Shown here in pieces: positions 1 to 9,504 of a stretch of DNA of 64,000 nucleotides. A program made the position numbers and the translations under genes. Below the pieces are notes generated by a model. The model saw nothing but the letters and a program-made list of their open reading frames with translations, was not told the origin of the DNA and made no database searches. The DNA is from Halorientalis litorea (GTDB taxonomy: Archaea; Halobacteriota; Halobacteria; Halobacteriales; Haloarculaceae): NCBI RefSeq assembly GCF_023028225.1, contig NZ_CP095482.1, positions 744,001-808,000 of the forward strand. Reading direction: 5' to 3'. The first letter of the stretch is position 1, and each line of letters starts with the position of its first letter.

Positions 1-564
1 GACGGGAACACGGGGGTCGTACGGGGGGTGTCGGCCACTGATGGAGAGCGGGTGTGGGAACGGGACCTCGACAGTCCCGGCCCGTCCCCCGTGGTGACGG
101 ACGCCGGGGTGGTGGTCGCCGACGGCGGGACGCTGGCCGTTCACGCCCCCAGCGACGGGACGCGACGGCGGTCGCTCGGCGATTTCGGTGATCGCATCGA
201 GACAGTGCCCGCCGTGGCCGACGGGACGGCGTACGTCACGTCGGCGGAGCGGGCACTCGTCGCGGTGTCGGTCGCGGACGGCGAAACCCTGTGGCGCGCG
301 GACGCGGGTGTCGTCGCCGACACGGGCGTCAGCGTCGGCCGTGATGCGGTGGTCGCGTCGGTGACGAACCTCCGAGAGTACAGCCTCGCCGGCGTCGCCG
401 CCTTCGAGCGGTCCGACGGCACCGTCCGATGGGAGCATCCCGTCGAGGGGTTCGACGCGTTTCCCACCACCCCACCGGTCCTCGCGGAGGGGGCGGCGTT
501 CTACGCGAGCAACGAGAGCAGCGGCGTCGTCGCACTCGGTGACCTTCCACCCACGGACGAGTGA
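1..564 (+). CDS. PQQ-like beta-propeller protein, 5' end outside the window
   Basis: The frame is open from base 1, so the start lies upstream and only the last 187 residues are seen. It has at least three repeats of the pattern DGxxxW (ERVWERDL, ETLWRADA, TVRWEHPV), which are blades of a PQQ-like/BamB-type beta-propeller. Haloarchaea have many such proteins, usually exported and of unknown ligand. An internal GTG at 28 could be mistaken for the start, but the reading frame and repeat pattern continue before it. The specific function is not known. Confidence 0.75.
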   Translation, partial: DGNTGVVRGVSATDGERVWERDLDSPGPSPVVTDAGVVVADGGTLAVHAPSDGTRRRSLGDFGDRIETVPAVADGTAYVTSAERALVAVSVADGETLWRADAGVVADTGVSVGRDAVVASVTNLREYSLAGVAAFERSDGTVRWEHPVEGFDAFPTTPPVLAEGAAFYASNESSGVVALGDLPPTDE

Positions 565-760
565 CCGCACAGAGCGGGACAGTGTCGGCGGTAAGTCACG
601 GCCGCCCTCCCGAAACCCTCGGCGTCACCGCCGCTCTCCGGAACCTGTCGCATCACGAGCAGAGAGCACGAGTGTGTGAACTCGCCACCGGAACTGGTGA
701 GTTACAGCGAATCCTTTTGCCGAGGGAAGGCCTAACCTAGCTACGAGACTGGTTTCGAGA

Positions 761-2293
761 ATGGAACGTGACGAAGACGTCGCTCCAATGGAAGACTTCG
801 GGGCGATTCTGGACAGAGTGACCGACGCGTTCGTCGGCCTAGACCGGAACTGGCAGTTCACCTATCTCAACGAACGCGGGAAGACAGCCGTCTGCGAAGC
901 GGCCGGAACGGAGTACACCGTCGAGGAACTGCGCGGGCAGTCGATTTGGGACGTGGTTCCCGAAGCCGCCGACACGGATTTTTACGATGAGTACCACCGA
1001 GCCATGGAGACGCAGTCGACGCGCACGTTCAAGGAGTATTACGGCCCGCTCTCGACGTGGTTCGAGGTGCGGGCGTATCCCTCGGACACGGGCCTCTCGG
1101 TGTTCCTGCGTGACGTGACCGAACAACACGAACAGCGGCAGGAACTCAAACACCGGGAGACGGTGTTACGTGAGGTGTACGGCGTCATCTCGGACCAGTC
1201 GCTCGACTTCGAGGCGCGTGTCGAGGGACTGTTGGCCATCGGCACGCGGGAGTTGGGGACGGAGTACGGGACGCTCTCGCGGATACGGGACGGCGAGTAC
1301 GTCTTCGAGGTGGTCAAAGCCCCAGAAGGGACGGTACAGGAGGGTGAAAGGGTCGATATCGAGGAGACGCACTGCGAGCGGGTCGTCGCCGAGGAGGAAG
1401 CGTTGGTGGCCGAGGACATCGGCGCGGACTACCCCGACCTCGCCGAGAACGCGGGGTTCACCGAGTGGGGTATCGCCTGCTACGTGGGGTCACCGGTCAT
1501 CGTCGACGGGGAGGTGTACGGTACCTTCTGTTTCTACGATACAGACTCCCGGGATGGTTCGTTCTCGGAGTGGGCGGTGACGCTCACCGAACTGATGGGG
1601 CGGTGGGTCGGCGCGGCGTTGGAGCGGAGAATCACCGAAGAGCGACTGGAGACCCAGAACGAACGGCTCGAACGGTTCGCCACGCTGGTCTCACACGACC
1701 TGCGCAACCCGCTCAGCGTGGCCGCGACGCGGCTTGAACTGCTCGAGGAAGAGCACGAGAGCGAACACACCGCGGCGATACGGGGCGCACACAAGCGGAT
1801 GGAGACGCTCATCTCCGACATCCTGACGATGGCGCGCGTGGGCGAGTCCGTCGAGGACGTGACGGAGGTGAGCCTCGCGGCCGCCGCCCACGAGGCGTGG
1901 GAGACGGTGCCCACCGGCGACGCGACGCTCGAAGCCGAATCGCGGGTGTCCATCGAGGCCGACGCCCAACGGCTCCGGCAACTGTTCGAGAACCTCTTTC
2001 GCAACGCTGTCGAACACGGTGGTCCGGACGTGACGGTCACCGTCGGCCACACCGGCGACGGCTTCTACGTCGCGGACGACGGGCCGGGCATCCCGGAGAG
2101 CGAACGCGACACCGTCTTCGAGTTCGGGTACTCGACGGCCGAAGACGGGACGGGTGTCGGCCTGAGCCTCGTCGCCGAAATCGCGGCGGCTCACGGGTGG
2201 ACGGCACGCGTCACCGAGGGTACCGACAGTGGTGCCCGCTTCGAGTTCGAGGCGGCCAGTGACACGGCCCCGCGTGGCGTGACCAATGAGTAA
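761..2293 (+). CDS. PAS-GAF sensor histidine kinase, soluble
   Basis: A 510-residue kinase with no membrane segment. Order: PAS domain (about 8-120), GAF domain (about 135-290), HisKA dimerisation helix with H-box SHDLRNPL (phospho-His about residue 312), then HATPase with N-box FENLFRNAVEHG, G1 box DDGPGIP and G2 TGVGLSL. It should sense a small ligand or redox state in the cytoplasm and pass phosphate to a separate response regulator, none of which is adjacent. A second ATG ten codons in (MEDFG) is an alternative start. The input signal is unknown. Confidence 0.9.
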   Translation: MERDEDVAPMEDFGAILDRVTDAFVGLDRNWQFTYLNERGKTAVCEAAGTEYTVEELRGQSIWDVVPEAADTDFYDEYHRAMETQSTRTFKEYYGPLSTWFEVRAYPSDTGLSVFLRDVTEQHEQRQELKHRETVLREVYGVISDQSLDFEARVEGLLAIGTRELGTEYGTLSRIRDGEYVFEVVKAPEGTVQEGERVDIEETHCERVVAEEEALVAEDIGADYPDLAENAGFTEWGIACYVGSPVIVDGEVYGTFCFYDTDSRDGSFSEWAVTLTELMGRWVGAALERRITEERLETQNERLERFATLVSHDLRNPLSVAATRLELLEEEHESEHTAAIRGAHKRMETLISDILTMARVGESVEDVTEVSLAAAAHEAWETVPTGDATLEAESRVSIEADAQRLRQLFENLFRNAVEHGGPDVTVTVGHTGDGFYVADDGPGIPESERDTVFEFGYSTAEDGTGVGLSLVAEIAAAHGWTARVTEGTDSGARFEFEAASDTAPRGVTNE

Positions 2294-2325
2294 CATTCTC
2301 GGTGGTGACCGCTGATAGTGCAGGT

Positions 2326-2493
2326 ATGGTCGACGCAGCACTCTGGTTGACAGGAACGGCACTGCTCGTAATGGTCGCGCTAACGTACGCCTCGATTCGG
2401 TTCCTCTCCGACGTTCTCGGGGAAGCGGCGGGCGAGCAGGAACACGCCACCTCCGAGGGTGACACCGGGACAGAACCGAGACAGTCGGCCTGA
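2326..2493 (+). CDS. small single-pass membrane protein
   Basis: A 55-residue protein: a hydrophobic helix (about residues 5-27) followed by a short acidic, Gly/Glu/Thr-rich tail. The ATG at 2326 was chosen over a GTG eight codons upstream because the helix then lies near the N-terminus. It starts 32 bp after the kinase and may share its transcript, so it could be an accessory subunit, but nothing proves this. No family recognised. Confidence 0.55.
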   Translation: MVDAALWLTGTALLVMVALTYASIRFLSDVLGEAAGEQEHATSEGDTGTEPRQSA

Positions 2494-2496
2494 GCG

Positions 2497-3003
2497 TTAC
2501 TCCTCGGCGACGGACGTCCCAGCCGACCCTTGTTCTGACGCGTTCCCGGCGACACGGCGGCGAATGTCGTCGAGGTGGTCGGTGACCGTGTAGACGCCGT
2601 CGCGTTCGGCACAGGGTGTCACCTGTGCGAGTTCTGGGCCGTGGTACTCGGCGAGCCCCATCTTCGGCAGGACGATGGTCGTGTACTCCTCGCCCGTGAT
2701 GGTCGAGGACTGCTCACGGGTTTCGTAGAAGGCGTCCAGCGTCGTGTTGTTCGCCAGTGCCCACTGTTTGAACTCGGCGATGCGATTCAGGACGAACTGT
2801 CCTTGGTCGGTCTCTGCGGCGTTCGTCGTCGGGTCTATCTGACGGCCCCACACCTGCACGTGGGTGTCGGCGACGTGGTCCGCGTCTTCGAGACGGTGGA
2901 GACGGCCGATAACGTCCTCCTGCCGGGTTCTGGCCCCCGGCGGCGACATCGTCCGCACGTAGAGTTCGAGTCGTATCGGGTCGGACGGCGCGGGTTCTTG
3001 CAT
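2497..3003 (-). CDS. conserved haloarchaeal protein, HTH-type annotation in relatives (uncertain)
   Basis: A 168-residue acidic soluble protein. The N-terminal stretch IRLELYVRTMSPPGARTRQ and the later VWGRQ resemble a recurrent haloarchaeal family often labelled HTH domain-containing. The middle (residues about 75-140) is a mixed alpha/beta segment and the tail is low complexity. No catalytic motif is visible. It converges on the small membrane gene, with stop codons almost touching. A regulatory role is possible but unproven. Confidence 0.6.
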   Translation of the reverse strand: MQEPAPSDPIRLELYVRTMSPPGARTRQEDVIGRLHRLEDADHVADTHVQVWGRQIDPTTNAAETDQGQFVLNRIAEFKQWALANNTTLDAFYETREQSSTITGEEYTTIVLPKMGLAEYHGPELAQVTPCAERDGVYTVTDHLDDIRRRVAGNASEQGSAGTSVAEE

Positions 3004-3124
3004 GGGATTCCTCTCCCCGTCTGGAACAACACTCAGCGATAGTCTAAAGCGTTCCTTCCATCAAGACAACATCTCACGAAGGACCTTCCATTGATATAAG
3101 TTACCACAGTAGACGACGTGACGA

Positions 3125-3226
3125 CTACCCATTCCTGACCTGAATCGCGCATACTGGACACTGACTGTTGACCAACTCGTTGTACGTTCGGTTGCACGTC
3201 TCACACTCCGCCAGCGTGTCTTGCAT
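3125..3226 (-). CDS. 33-residue double CxxC zinc-finger micro-protein
   Basis: A complete ATG-to-TAG frame of 33 residues too short for usual gene calling. It has two CxxC pairs, CETC and CPVC, spaced as in the small haloarchaeal zinc-finger micro-proteins that carry two CPxCG-like knuckles. The start is supported by an AT-rich TATA-like stretch (GGTATAACAATA on the minus strand, about 3253-3264) about 27-35 bases upstream, which fits a leaderless transcript. Known members affect swarming, biofilm or growth in other haloarchaea. Its partner here is unknown. Confidence 0.65.
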   Translation of the reverse strand: MQDTLAECETCNRTYNELVNSQCPVCAIQVRNG

Positions 3227-3252
3227 GGGAGAGGCTACACACTCCCGGGAGG

Positions 3253-3284
3253 TATTGTTATACCTTGGCTACCCAAGGTTTTTT
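3253..3284 (-). promoter_or_regulatory. promoter with perfect palindrome ahead of the micro-protein gene
   Basis: ACCTTGG (3262-3268), loop CTAC, CCAAGGT (3273-3279), directly next to the TATA-like GGTATAACAA. The palindrome covers the position of the BRE element, so it could be an operator for a dimeric repressor or activator. Read on the plus strand it is followed by six T and could serve as a terminator, but no plus-strand gene ends here. Confidence 0.45.
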
Positions 3285-3335
3285 CACTGACTTCGGGCAC
3301 GTCAGAGCGACCGGTCCGACTCAGCGGACGCGTCG

Positions 3336-3680
3336 CTACTCCCCGCCGATGGCCCGCGTGGTGTCCTCGCGCCGGCGGTCGTCGAGTTTGCGGAGCGATT
3401 CGTGGGCACCGACGACCATCGCGGGCACGACGATCATGAAGATGTGTTCCTCGATGGGGATACCGAGGAGTTCGACGCCGGTTCGGAGTGGGATGGCGAA
3501 CACGCCGACTTCGAGGGTGTACCAGTCCCAGGCGTACGCGAACGGGTAGAGGATGGCGATGGTGCGGAGGGCCGCTTTCCCCGCCCCGGAGTACGCGAGG
3601 AGGGCGACGGCGACACACCCCCACAACAGTTCCGTGACGAGGTACGTGTACTGACCGAAGACGGTGATATCCGGGAGCAC
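3336..3680 (-). CDS. lycopene cyclase domain-containing half-size membrane protein
   Basis: 114 residues, GTG start, three predicted helices. The motif GIPIEEHIFMIVVP matches the conserved PxEE segment of the heterodimeric CrtYc/CrtYd-type lycopene cyclase domain. Full archaeal CrtY proteins carry two such domains in about 230 residues, so this is one half only. It may work as a homodimer or with a partner encoded elsewhere, or have another membrane role. The carotenoid cluster lies 28 kb away. TATA-like CTTAAC about 24 bases upstream suggests leaderless transcription. Confidence 0.7.
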   Translation of the reverse strand: MLPDITVFGQYTYLVTELLWGCVAVALLAYSGAGKAALRTIAILYPFAYAWDWYTLEVGVFAIPLRTGVELLGIPIEEHIFMIVVPAMVVGAHESLRKLDDRRREDTTRAIGGE

Positions 3681-3761
3681 AACCGCAGTAGGGTTCCCGC
3701 CGGTTAAGAACCACCGCTAAGTTTGAATACCCCAGCCATCCAACCGGCAGACGAGATTACG

Positions 3762-4904
3762 ATGGATATTGCTGATATCGCGACTGGCGACTACGTCGAA
3801 GTCGATGCCGAGGAGCGACTGGGGAAGATTCGGTCGCTCTTCGAGCGCGAGAACCCGCGCGGCATCATCGTCACCGACGACGGTGAGTACGCGGGCGTCA
3901 TCGGCCAGCGGCAACTCGTCCAGTCCCACGTCGAGGACGACACGAAGGCCGAGTCGTTGCTGGTCTCGGCCCCCAAGGTAGAGCGGACCGACGACGTACG
4001 CGAGGTGGCCCGCGTCCTCGTCGAGGGCGGCACGAAAGTCGCACCGGTGTTCGAGGCCGGCCGTCTGTGGGGTATCGTCACCACGAACGCGATTCTGGAA
4101 GCCGTACTCGACCACCTCGACGCGCTCACCGTCGAGGCCATCTACACCGAGGACGTCGTCACCGTCACCGAGGACACGAACATCGGGCGCGCTATCAATC
4201 TCCTGCGCGAACACAGTATCTCCCGGGTCCCCGTCCTCGACGACGCGGGACTTCTCTCGGGCATCCTCACGACGCACGACATCGTCAACGTCGTCATCCG
4301 TGACATGGACAAAACGACCGTGGGCGAACGGGCGGGCGGCAACGACCGCATCCTCGACATCCCCGTCTACGACGAGATGGCCAGCCCCGTCGCCACGACG
4401 TCGCTCGACGAGTCGGTCGACCGCTCCGTCGAGCGGATGCTCGAAAACGACTACACCGGCCTCGTCGTCACGCCCGAGGACGACGACCGGAAAGTCGAGG
4501 GCATCCTCACCAAAACCGACGTGTTGCGGGCACTGACCTACACCGAAGAGGAACACATGGACGTACAGATTACGAACGTCAACCTGCTCGACAACATCTC
4601 CCGGGACGCCATCAGGACGGACATCGAGAACGTCGTCGACAAGTACCAGAAGATGCAGGTCCGTCACTCCCACGTCCGGTTCCACGAACACAAGGAGAAA
4701 CTCCGTGGGACGCCGCTTATCCAGTGTCAGATTCGCCTACGCACCACCAAAGGGCAGATGGCCGGGTCCGGCGAGGGCTACGGCGCGAAACAGGCGTTCA
4801 ACGTCGCACTCGACAAACTGGAGCGGAACGTACTCGAACTCAAGGGCGTCCAGAGCGACGAGGAGTACCGCGGCCAACTCCTCCGAAAACTGGGCGAACT
4901 CTGA
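3762..4904 (+). CDS. four-CBS-domain protein with C-terminal HPF/RaiA-like domain
   Basis: 380 residues from ATG 3762; a TTG 13 codons earlier is less likely. Four CBS motifs in two Bateman pairs occupy about residues 1-275 (for example PVLDDAGLLSGILTTHDIV), which bind adenine nucleotides. The last 100 residues, with QVRHSHVRFHEHKEK and RGTPLIQCQIRLRTTKGQ, look like the ribosome-associated HPF/RaiA (S30EA) fold. This pairing suggests an energy-sensing ribosome hibernation factor. The domain reading is by eye and the hibernation role is inference. Confidence 0.75.
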   Translation: MDIADIATGDYVEVDAEERLGKIRSLFERENPRGIIVTDDGEYAGVIGQRQLVQSHVEDDTKAESLLVSAPKVERTDDVREVARVLVEGGTKVAPVFEAGRLWGIVTTNAILEAVLDHLDALTVEAIYTEDVVTVTEDTNIGRAINLLREHSISRVPVLDDAGLLSGILTTHDIVNVVIRDMDKTTVGERAGGNDRILDIPVYDEMASPVATTSLDESVDRSVERMLENDYTGLVVTPEDDDRKVEGILTKTDVLRALTYTEEEHMDVQITNVNLLDNISRDAIRTDIENVVDKYQKMQVRHSHVRFHEHKEKLRGTPLIQCQIRLRTTKGQMAGSGEGYGAKQAFNVALDKLERNVLELKGVQSDEEYRGQLLRKLGEL

Positions 4905-4910
4905 GCGGCG

Positions 4911-5312
4911 TCAGAGGATACGCAACCAGTTGCGGGCCGCCTCTATGTCGCTAGTGAACAGTCGGTCCATGTCGGGGACGGTTTTCTTCCGAGCGGCCAT
5001 ATCAACCGTCTGTCGAGCCACGGGGTCGGTGGGATAGACGACGGCCACGCGTTCGACGCCGGCATCGACGGCACGTGGCTGCCAGTCCTCGATAGTCCAC
5101 TCTCGGTCCGCTTGCGTCTGTCGTCCCTGCTCACGGCTGTCGAACAGAATGTCCGACACGTCGTGTCGCTCGACGTGTTCGAGCAACCGATCCATCCCCT
5201 CACGGTACTGCTCCCCGTCGATATCGTCACGCCACGTGACGGCGGAAGCACCGACATCCTCGTCCAGTCGGATTTCGTAGGCCCCCGCTTCCCCGTCGAG
5301 ACGGTCTGGCAT
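4911..5312 (-). CDS. SpoIIAA/STAS-like protein, tandem paralogue A
   Basis: 133 residues from the ATG at 5312. It is a clear paralogue of the next gene (5409-5810): same length, with shared EWT(I/V)EDW, (V/I)VYP and TVDMAARK in the same places. The size and alternating strands and helices fit the STAS/SpoIIAA-like fold, found in proteins that bind lipids or other proteins. The two genes are 96 bp apart in the same direction. It converges on the CBS protein gene. Function unknown. Confidence 0.6.
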   Translation of the reverse strand: MPDRLDGEAGAYEIRLDEDVGASAVTWRDDIDGEQYREGMDRLLEHVERHDVSDILFDSREQGRQTQADREWTIEDWQPRAVDAGVERVAVVYPTDPVARQTVDMAARKKTVPDMDRLFTSDIEAARNWLRIL

Positions 5313-5408
5313 ACTACCACAGATAGGCCACTCCGTCTTCAAATCACTGCGGATTTTGCGCGGTGAGGTCTCGTCTCGCCCGGTCGGACTCGGAACGGCA
5401 ATCGAGTG

Positions 5409-5810
5409 TTATTTTGTCAGAAGCCAGTCGCGTGCCTCCTCGAAGTCGTGGACGAAGACCCGTTCGAGTTCGAGGAACGGACTCTTGCGGGCGGCCATGT
5501 CGACGGTGGTCTTCGCGGACGGGTCCTCCGGGTAGACGATGGCGAGGTACGCCAGTCCGGCCTCGAAGGCTCGCACGTCCCAGTCCTCGACCGTCCACTC
5601 TTGGTCGGCTTCCGTCATCCGCCCTTGGTTCTGCCGATCGACGAGACACTTGTCCGCCTGCTTGTCGACGATGACGTTGAGTGTCCGGTCCATGTACTCC
5701 CGATATGTGTCGCCGTTCACGTCACCTACCCACTCGAGGATGACGGCTCCGACCTGTTCGTCCCAGCGGACAGAACAGATGTCACCCTCGCCGAACACCT
5801 CTTCGACCAT
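5409..5810 (-). CDS. SpoIIAA/STAS-like protein, tandem paralogue B
   Basis: 133 residues, ATG start. Partner of the preceding paralogue; they diverge at the N-terminus but keep the TVDMAARK block and the DFEEARDWL ending (DIEAARNWL in paralogue A). No catalytic residues stand out. A tandem pair of this kind often gives two subunits of a heterodimer or two stress-specific versions. Function unknown. Confidence 0.6.
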   Translation of the reverse strand: MVEEVFGEGDICSVRWDEQVGAVILEWVGDVNGDTYREYMDRTLNVIVDKQADKCLVDRQNQGRMTEADQEWTVEDWDVRAFEAGLAYLAIVYPEDPSAKTTVDMAARKSPFLELERVFVHDFEEARDWLLTK

Positions 5811-5900
5811 ATACGCAGTAGTGACTGTATTGTCTTGTATCCCACCGTAGGTACGAGCGCGGAAACGAGCGGGCGGTACCCGGAACTGGCGTCGAGTTCG

Positions 5901-8126
5901 TTACTGGAAGCCGATGCGCCCGCCGCTGCCGCCGCGACGCTGCGGGTCGCCGCCGCCGCGGAACTCGTCTTCCATCTGCTCGAAGTACTCCCGGATGTCC
6001 TCGTTGACCGTGGGGCGGACGCCCTCCATCGCCTGCCGGAAGTGGCGCATCTCCACCACGTCGGCGTCGTCGTCCTCACGGAGTGCCTCGATTGCGGCCT
6101 CACGGCAAATGTTTTCGAGGTCGCTCCCGACGTAGCCCTCCGAGATTTCGGCGAGTTCGCGCAGACTCACGTCCGCCGAGAGCGGCGTGTCCTGCGTGTG
6201 GATGTGGAGTATCTGTTCGCGCCCCTCGACACCGGGTTCGCCGATGTAGGTCAGGCGGTCGAACCGCCCCGAGCGGATGAGTGCCGGATCTATCATGTCC
6301 GGGCGGTTCGTCGCGGCGATGACCATCACGTCCTCCATCTCTTCGAGGCCGTCCAACTCGGTCAGCAGTTGGTTGACGACGCGTTCGGAGACGTTCGACC
6401 CGACTTCCCCGCCCCGACTCGGGGCCAGCGAGTCGAGTTCGTCGAAGAAGATGATGGTCGGCGACACCTGTCGAGCCTTCCGGAACGTCTGCCGGATGGC
6501 CTTCTCGCTTTCCCCGACCCACTTCGAGAGGAGTTGCGGCCCCCTGACCGAGATGAAGTTGGCGTCCGTCTCGTTGGCGACGGCCTTCGCCATCAGCGTC
6601 TTGCCCGTGCCGGGCGGCCCGTACAACAGGACGCCGGACGGCGGTTTGACGCCCATGCGCTCGAACTTCTCGGGGGAGTTCATCGGCCACTCGACGGACT
6701 CTTGGACCTGCTCTTTGGCCTCGTTGAGGCCGCCCACGTCGTCCCAGTCTATCTTCGGGAGTTCGACCAGCACCTCCCGCATCGCGCTGGGCGACACCTC
6801 GTTCAGCGCGCCCCGGAAGTCGTCGCGTTTGATTATCATCCGGTCGATGAGACTCGGCGGGATGTCCTCCTCGTCCAAGTCGATTTCGGGGAGGTACCGC
6901 CGCAAGGCCTTCATCGCGGACTCTTTCGTGAGGCTCTCGATGTCCGCGCCGACGAACCCGTGGGTCTCCTCGGCGAGTTTCGAGAGGTTCACGTCGTCGC
7001 TCAGGGGCATCCCGCGGGTGTGAATCTGGAGGATTTCCTCGCGGCCAACCTCGTCGGGGACGCCGATTTCGATTTCACGGTCGAATCGGCCCGGACGGCG
7101 AAGCGCGGGGTCCACCGAATCGACGCGGTTGGTCGCCGCGATGACGATGACCTGGCCGCGGGATTCGAGGCCGTCCATCATCGTCAGCAGTTGGGCGACG
7201 ACGCGGCGTTCGACTTCGCCGGTCACGTCCTCGCGCTTGGGCGCGATGGAGTCGAGTTCGTCGATGAAGATGATGGAGGGCGACTCCTCGGTGGCGTCCT
7301 CGAATATCTCGCGCAGTTGCTGTTCGGACTCGCCGTAGTACTTCGAGATTATCTCCGGCCCCGCGATGGAGAAGAAACTCGCGGAGGTTTCGTTGGCGAC
7401 GGCTTTGGCCAACAGCGTCTTCCCGGTGCCGGGTGGGCCGTGGAGAAGCACACCCTGTGGCGGTTCGATGCCCAGTTTCTTGAAAATCTGGGGGTGCTTC
7501 ATCGGGAGTTCGACCATCTCCCGGACCCGTTGGATTTCGCTCTGGAGACCGCCGATGTCCTCGTAAGTGATGCCGCCGCCAGTCTTCTCGAACCCGGAGA
7601 TTGGCTCCTCGCGGAGTTCCACGTCCGTGTCCTCGGTGATGAGGACGACGCCCTCCGGTTCCGTCTCGACGGCGATGAGCGGGATGGCCTGCCCGGGCGA
7701 GCGCATGAACGGGTGGTTCGTCGAGGACATCACGGGCACGATGTCACGCTCGACGACCGGCCGCTTCAGGATCTGGCGTTTGACCATCCCGGCGGCGTCG
7801 GAGCCGAACTGCACGGACGCCTCCTCGGGCGGGGCCAACACGAGCGAGTCGGCCTTCTCGGCTTCGGCCTTGCGGATGCTGACGCGCTCACCGATGCCCA
7901 CGTCGGCATTTTGCCGCGTGAACCCGTCGATGCGGACGGTGTCGGTGTTCCAGTCCTGTCGGTCGGCGCGCCACACCTTCGCGGCGGTGGTGTCGCTGCC
8001 CTCGATTTCGATGATGTCGCCGGGTGAGAGCTTGAGATGCAACAGCGTGTCGGGGTCCAGACGGGCGATGCCACGCCCCGAGTCGTTGGGGTAGGCCTTC
8101 GCCACCTCCAGTTGGACTTCGTTCAT
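5901..8126 (-). CDS. cdc48: Cdc48/VAT-type AAA+ ATPase
   Basis: 741 residues, normal family length. N-terminal double-psi barrel substrate domain (1-190), then two AAA modules. Walker A GPPGTGKT occurs twice (about 228 and 503), with Walker B FIDELDS and FFDELDS and R-finger stretches RRPGRFDRE and IRSGRFDR. It forms a hexameric unfoldase that feeds proteins to the proteasome or extracts them from complexes. A TATA sequence (GTATATCC, about 8157-8167) precedes the ATG by about 30 bases. Sequence shows no defect. Confidence 0.95.
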   Translation of the reverse strand: MNEVQLEVAKAYPNDSGRGIARLDPDTLLHLKLSPGDIIEIEGSDTTAAKVWRADRQDWNTDTVRIDGFTRQNADVGIGERVSIRKAEAEKADSLVLAPPEEASVQFGSDAAGMVKRQILKRPVVERDIVPVMSSTNHPFMRSPGQAIPLIAVETEPEGVVLITEDTDVELREEPISGFEKTGGGITYEDIGGLQSEIQRVREMVELPMKHPQIFKKLGIEPPQGVLLHGPPGTGKTLLAKAVANETSASFFSIAGPEIISKYYGESEQQLREIFEDATEESPSIIFIDELDSIAPKREDVTGEVERRVVAQLLTMMDGLESRGQVIVIAATNRVDSVDPALRRPGRFDREIEIGVPDEVGREEILQIHTRGMPLSDDVNLSKLAEETHGFVGADIESLTKESAMKALRRYLPEIDLDEEDIPPSLIDRMIIKRDDFRGALNEVSPSAMREVLVELPKIDWDDVGGLNEAKEQVQESVEWPMNSPEKFERMGVKPPSGVLLYGPPGTGKTLMAKAVANETDANFISVRGPQLLSKWVGESEKAIRQTFRKARQVSPTIIFFDELDSLAPSRGGEVGSNVSERVVNQLLTELDGLEEMEDVMVIAATNRPDMIDPALIRSGRFDRLTYIGEPGVEGREQILHIHTQDTPLSADVSLRELAEISEGYVGSDLENICREAAIEALREDDDADVVEMRHFRQAMEGVRPTVNEDIREYFEQMEDEFRGGGDPQRRGGSGGRIGFQ

Positions 8127-8207
8127 TGTGTAGGTGTGTCACAGTCAGGTACGGCGGGATATACACTTTTTGCTACCGGCGGTCCGTCTGTGAGTCCGGC
8201 GTCCCCC

Positions 8208-9407
8208 TCACTCGGACACGGCACGGCCGCCGAGGGCGACGGCGACGAGAACGGACACGCCGAGGGCCGCGGCGAGAGCCGCCGCCCCGAACACGCCACG
8301 GACGCCGAAAGTCGGGACGAGCGGGCCGAACACCACCGGCGAGAGGAACTGGCCGACGTAGCCCGCGGAGGCGAGGTAGGAACTGAACTGTCCCTGCCGG
8401 TCGGCCGGCGCGAGCGATTCGACCCACGCGAACGCGGAGGGAAAGACCAACCCGAGGCCGAAGCCGAAACAGACGACCGGTGGGACCGCGGCCAGCGCGG
8501 AGTCGGCCGTGGCCGCGAGCGCGAAGGCGGCGACCCACAGTCCGACCGCGCCCGCGACCAGCGCGTACCGGGAGACGCGCCGCGTGAGGCGGTCGTAGAG
8601 CGCGCCCGAGACGCCTCCCGCCGCGCCGTTGGCCGCGAGGTACAGGCTGATGGAGAGCGACGACTCGATACCCAACCCGTCGAGCAGTTGCGGGTAGAAC
8701 ACGACGATGCTGTACAGGAGCGTGTTCGCGCCGAAGTAGAGGCCGTACACCGAGAGGAGCGCGGGCCGTCGCCGGAAGACCGACAGCACGCCCTCGGCCG
8801 CCCCGCGGTCCGTGGGTGGCGTCCCGGCCCCGTCCGCCGTCGCGGCGTGGTCGGGTTCGGGGACGGTCACGAGCGCGACGAGGCCCAGCGGGAGCGCGAC
8901 GAGATAGACGCCGAAGGGCAACTGCCAGGAGACGGTGCCGAGCGCGCCGCCGACGAGCGGCCAGACGGCCGCACCGACGCTGTTGGCACCGCTCCGGTAG
9001 CCGAGCGCGCGGTCCATCCGCTGGCCCGCGTAGAGGTCGTAGATGAGAACCGTGATTCCGGTGTAGACGAAGGCGACACCGACCCCGAGGACCGCCCGCG
9101 AGGCCAACAGCGGCAGGAACTCGTCGACGACGAGCCCCGCACCGCCGCCCGCGGCGTACAGGAGGAGGCCGGCCACGAACGGGCGGCGCGGGCCGACCCG
9201 GTCGATGAGCGACCCGGCAATCGGGCTGGTGACGACGATGAGCGCGCCGTGTGTCGTGATGATGAGGCCCGCCAGCGACCCGGAGACGCCGAGTCCGTCC
9301 TGAATCGACGGGACGACCGGCCCGAGAACCGCTCCCGCCATCACCGTCAGCGTGGCGGCGGCCACGATGACCCACAGCGTCGCGCGCGTCTCCGCGGTCT
9401 CCGACAT
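8208..9407 (-). CDS. MFS transporter, probable drug or metabolite exporter
   Basis: About 399 residues from the ATG of MSETAETR; an in-frame ATG seven codons upstream is possible. Twelve predicted helices with the loop 2-3 signature GSLIDRVGPRRPFVAG, typical of the major facilitator superfamily. Family members export drugs or sugars by proton or sodium antiport. No regulator is adjacent, so the substrate cannot be inferred. It is divergent from larC. Confidence 0.85.
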   Translation of the reverse strand: MSETAETRATLWVIVAAATLTVMAGAVLGPVVPSIQDGLGVSGSLAGLIITTHGALIVVTSPIAGSLIDRVGPRRPFVAGLLLYAAGGGAGLVVDEFLPLLASRAVLGVGVAFVYTGITVLIYDLYAGQRMDRALGYRSGANSVGAAVWPLVGGALGTVSWQLPFGVYLVALPLGLVALVTVPEPDHAATADGAGTPPTDRGAAEGVLSVFRRRPALLSVYGLYFGANTLLYSIVVFYPQLLDGLGIESSLSISLYLAANGAAGGVSGALYDRLTRRVSRYALVAGAVGLWVAAFALAATADSALAAVPPVVCFGFGLGLVFPSAFAWVESLAPADRQGQFSSYLASAGYVGQFLSPVVFGPLVPTFGVRGVFGAAALAAALGVSVLVAVALGGRAVSE

Positions 9408-9504
9408 CGGCCGTCCGTAGCCACGCATCCGGCAACGGGGTTACGATTCCGCGCGCTCGGTGTTGGACCGGACTATTTTACACGCACAGCGAGAGGGGAG
9501 ACGT

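Noticed and set aside
3262-3284. Terminator on the plus strand
   Set aside because: Stem plus T run looks right, but no plus-strand gene ends there; the minus-strand promoter position is the better explanation.
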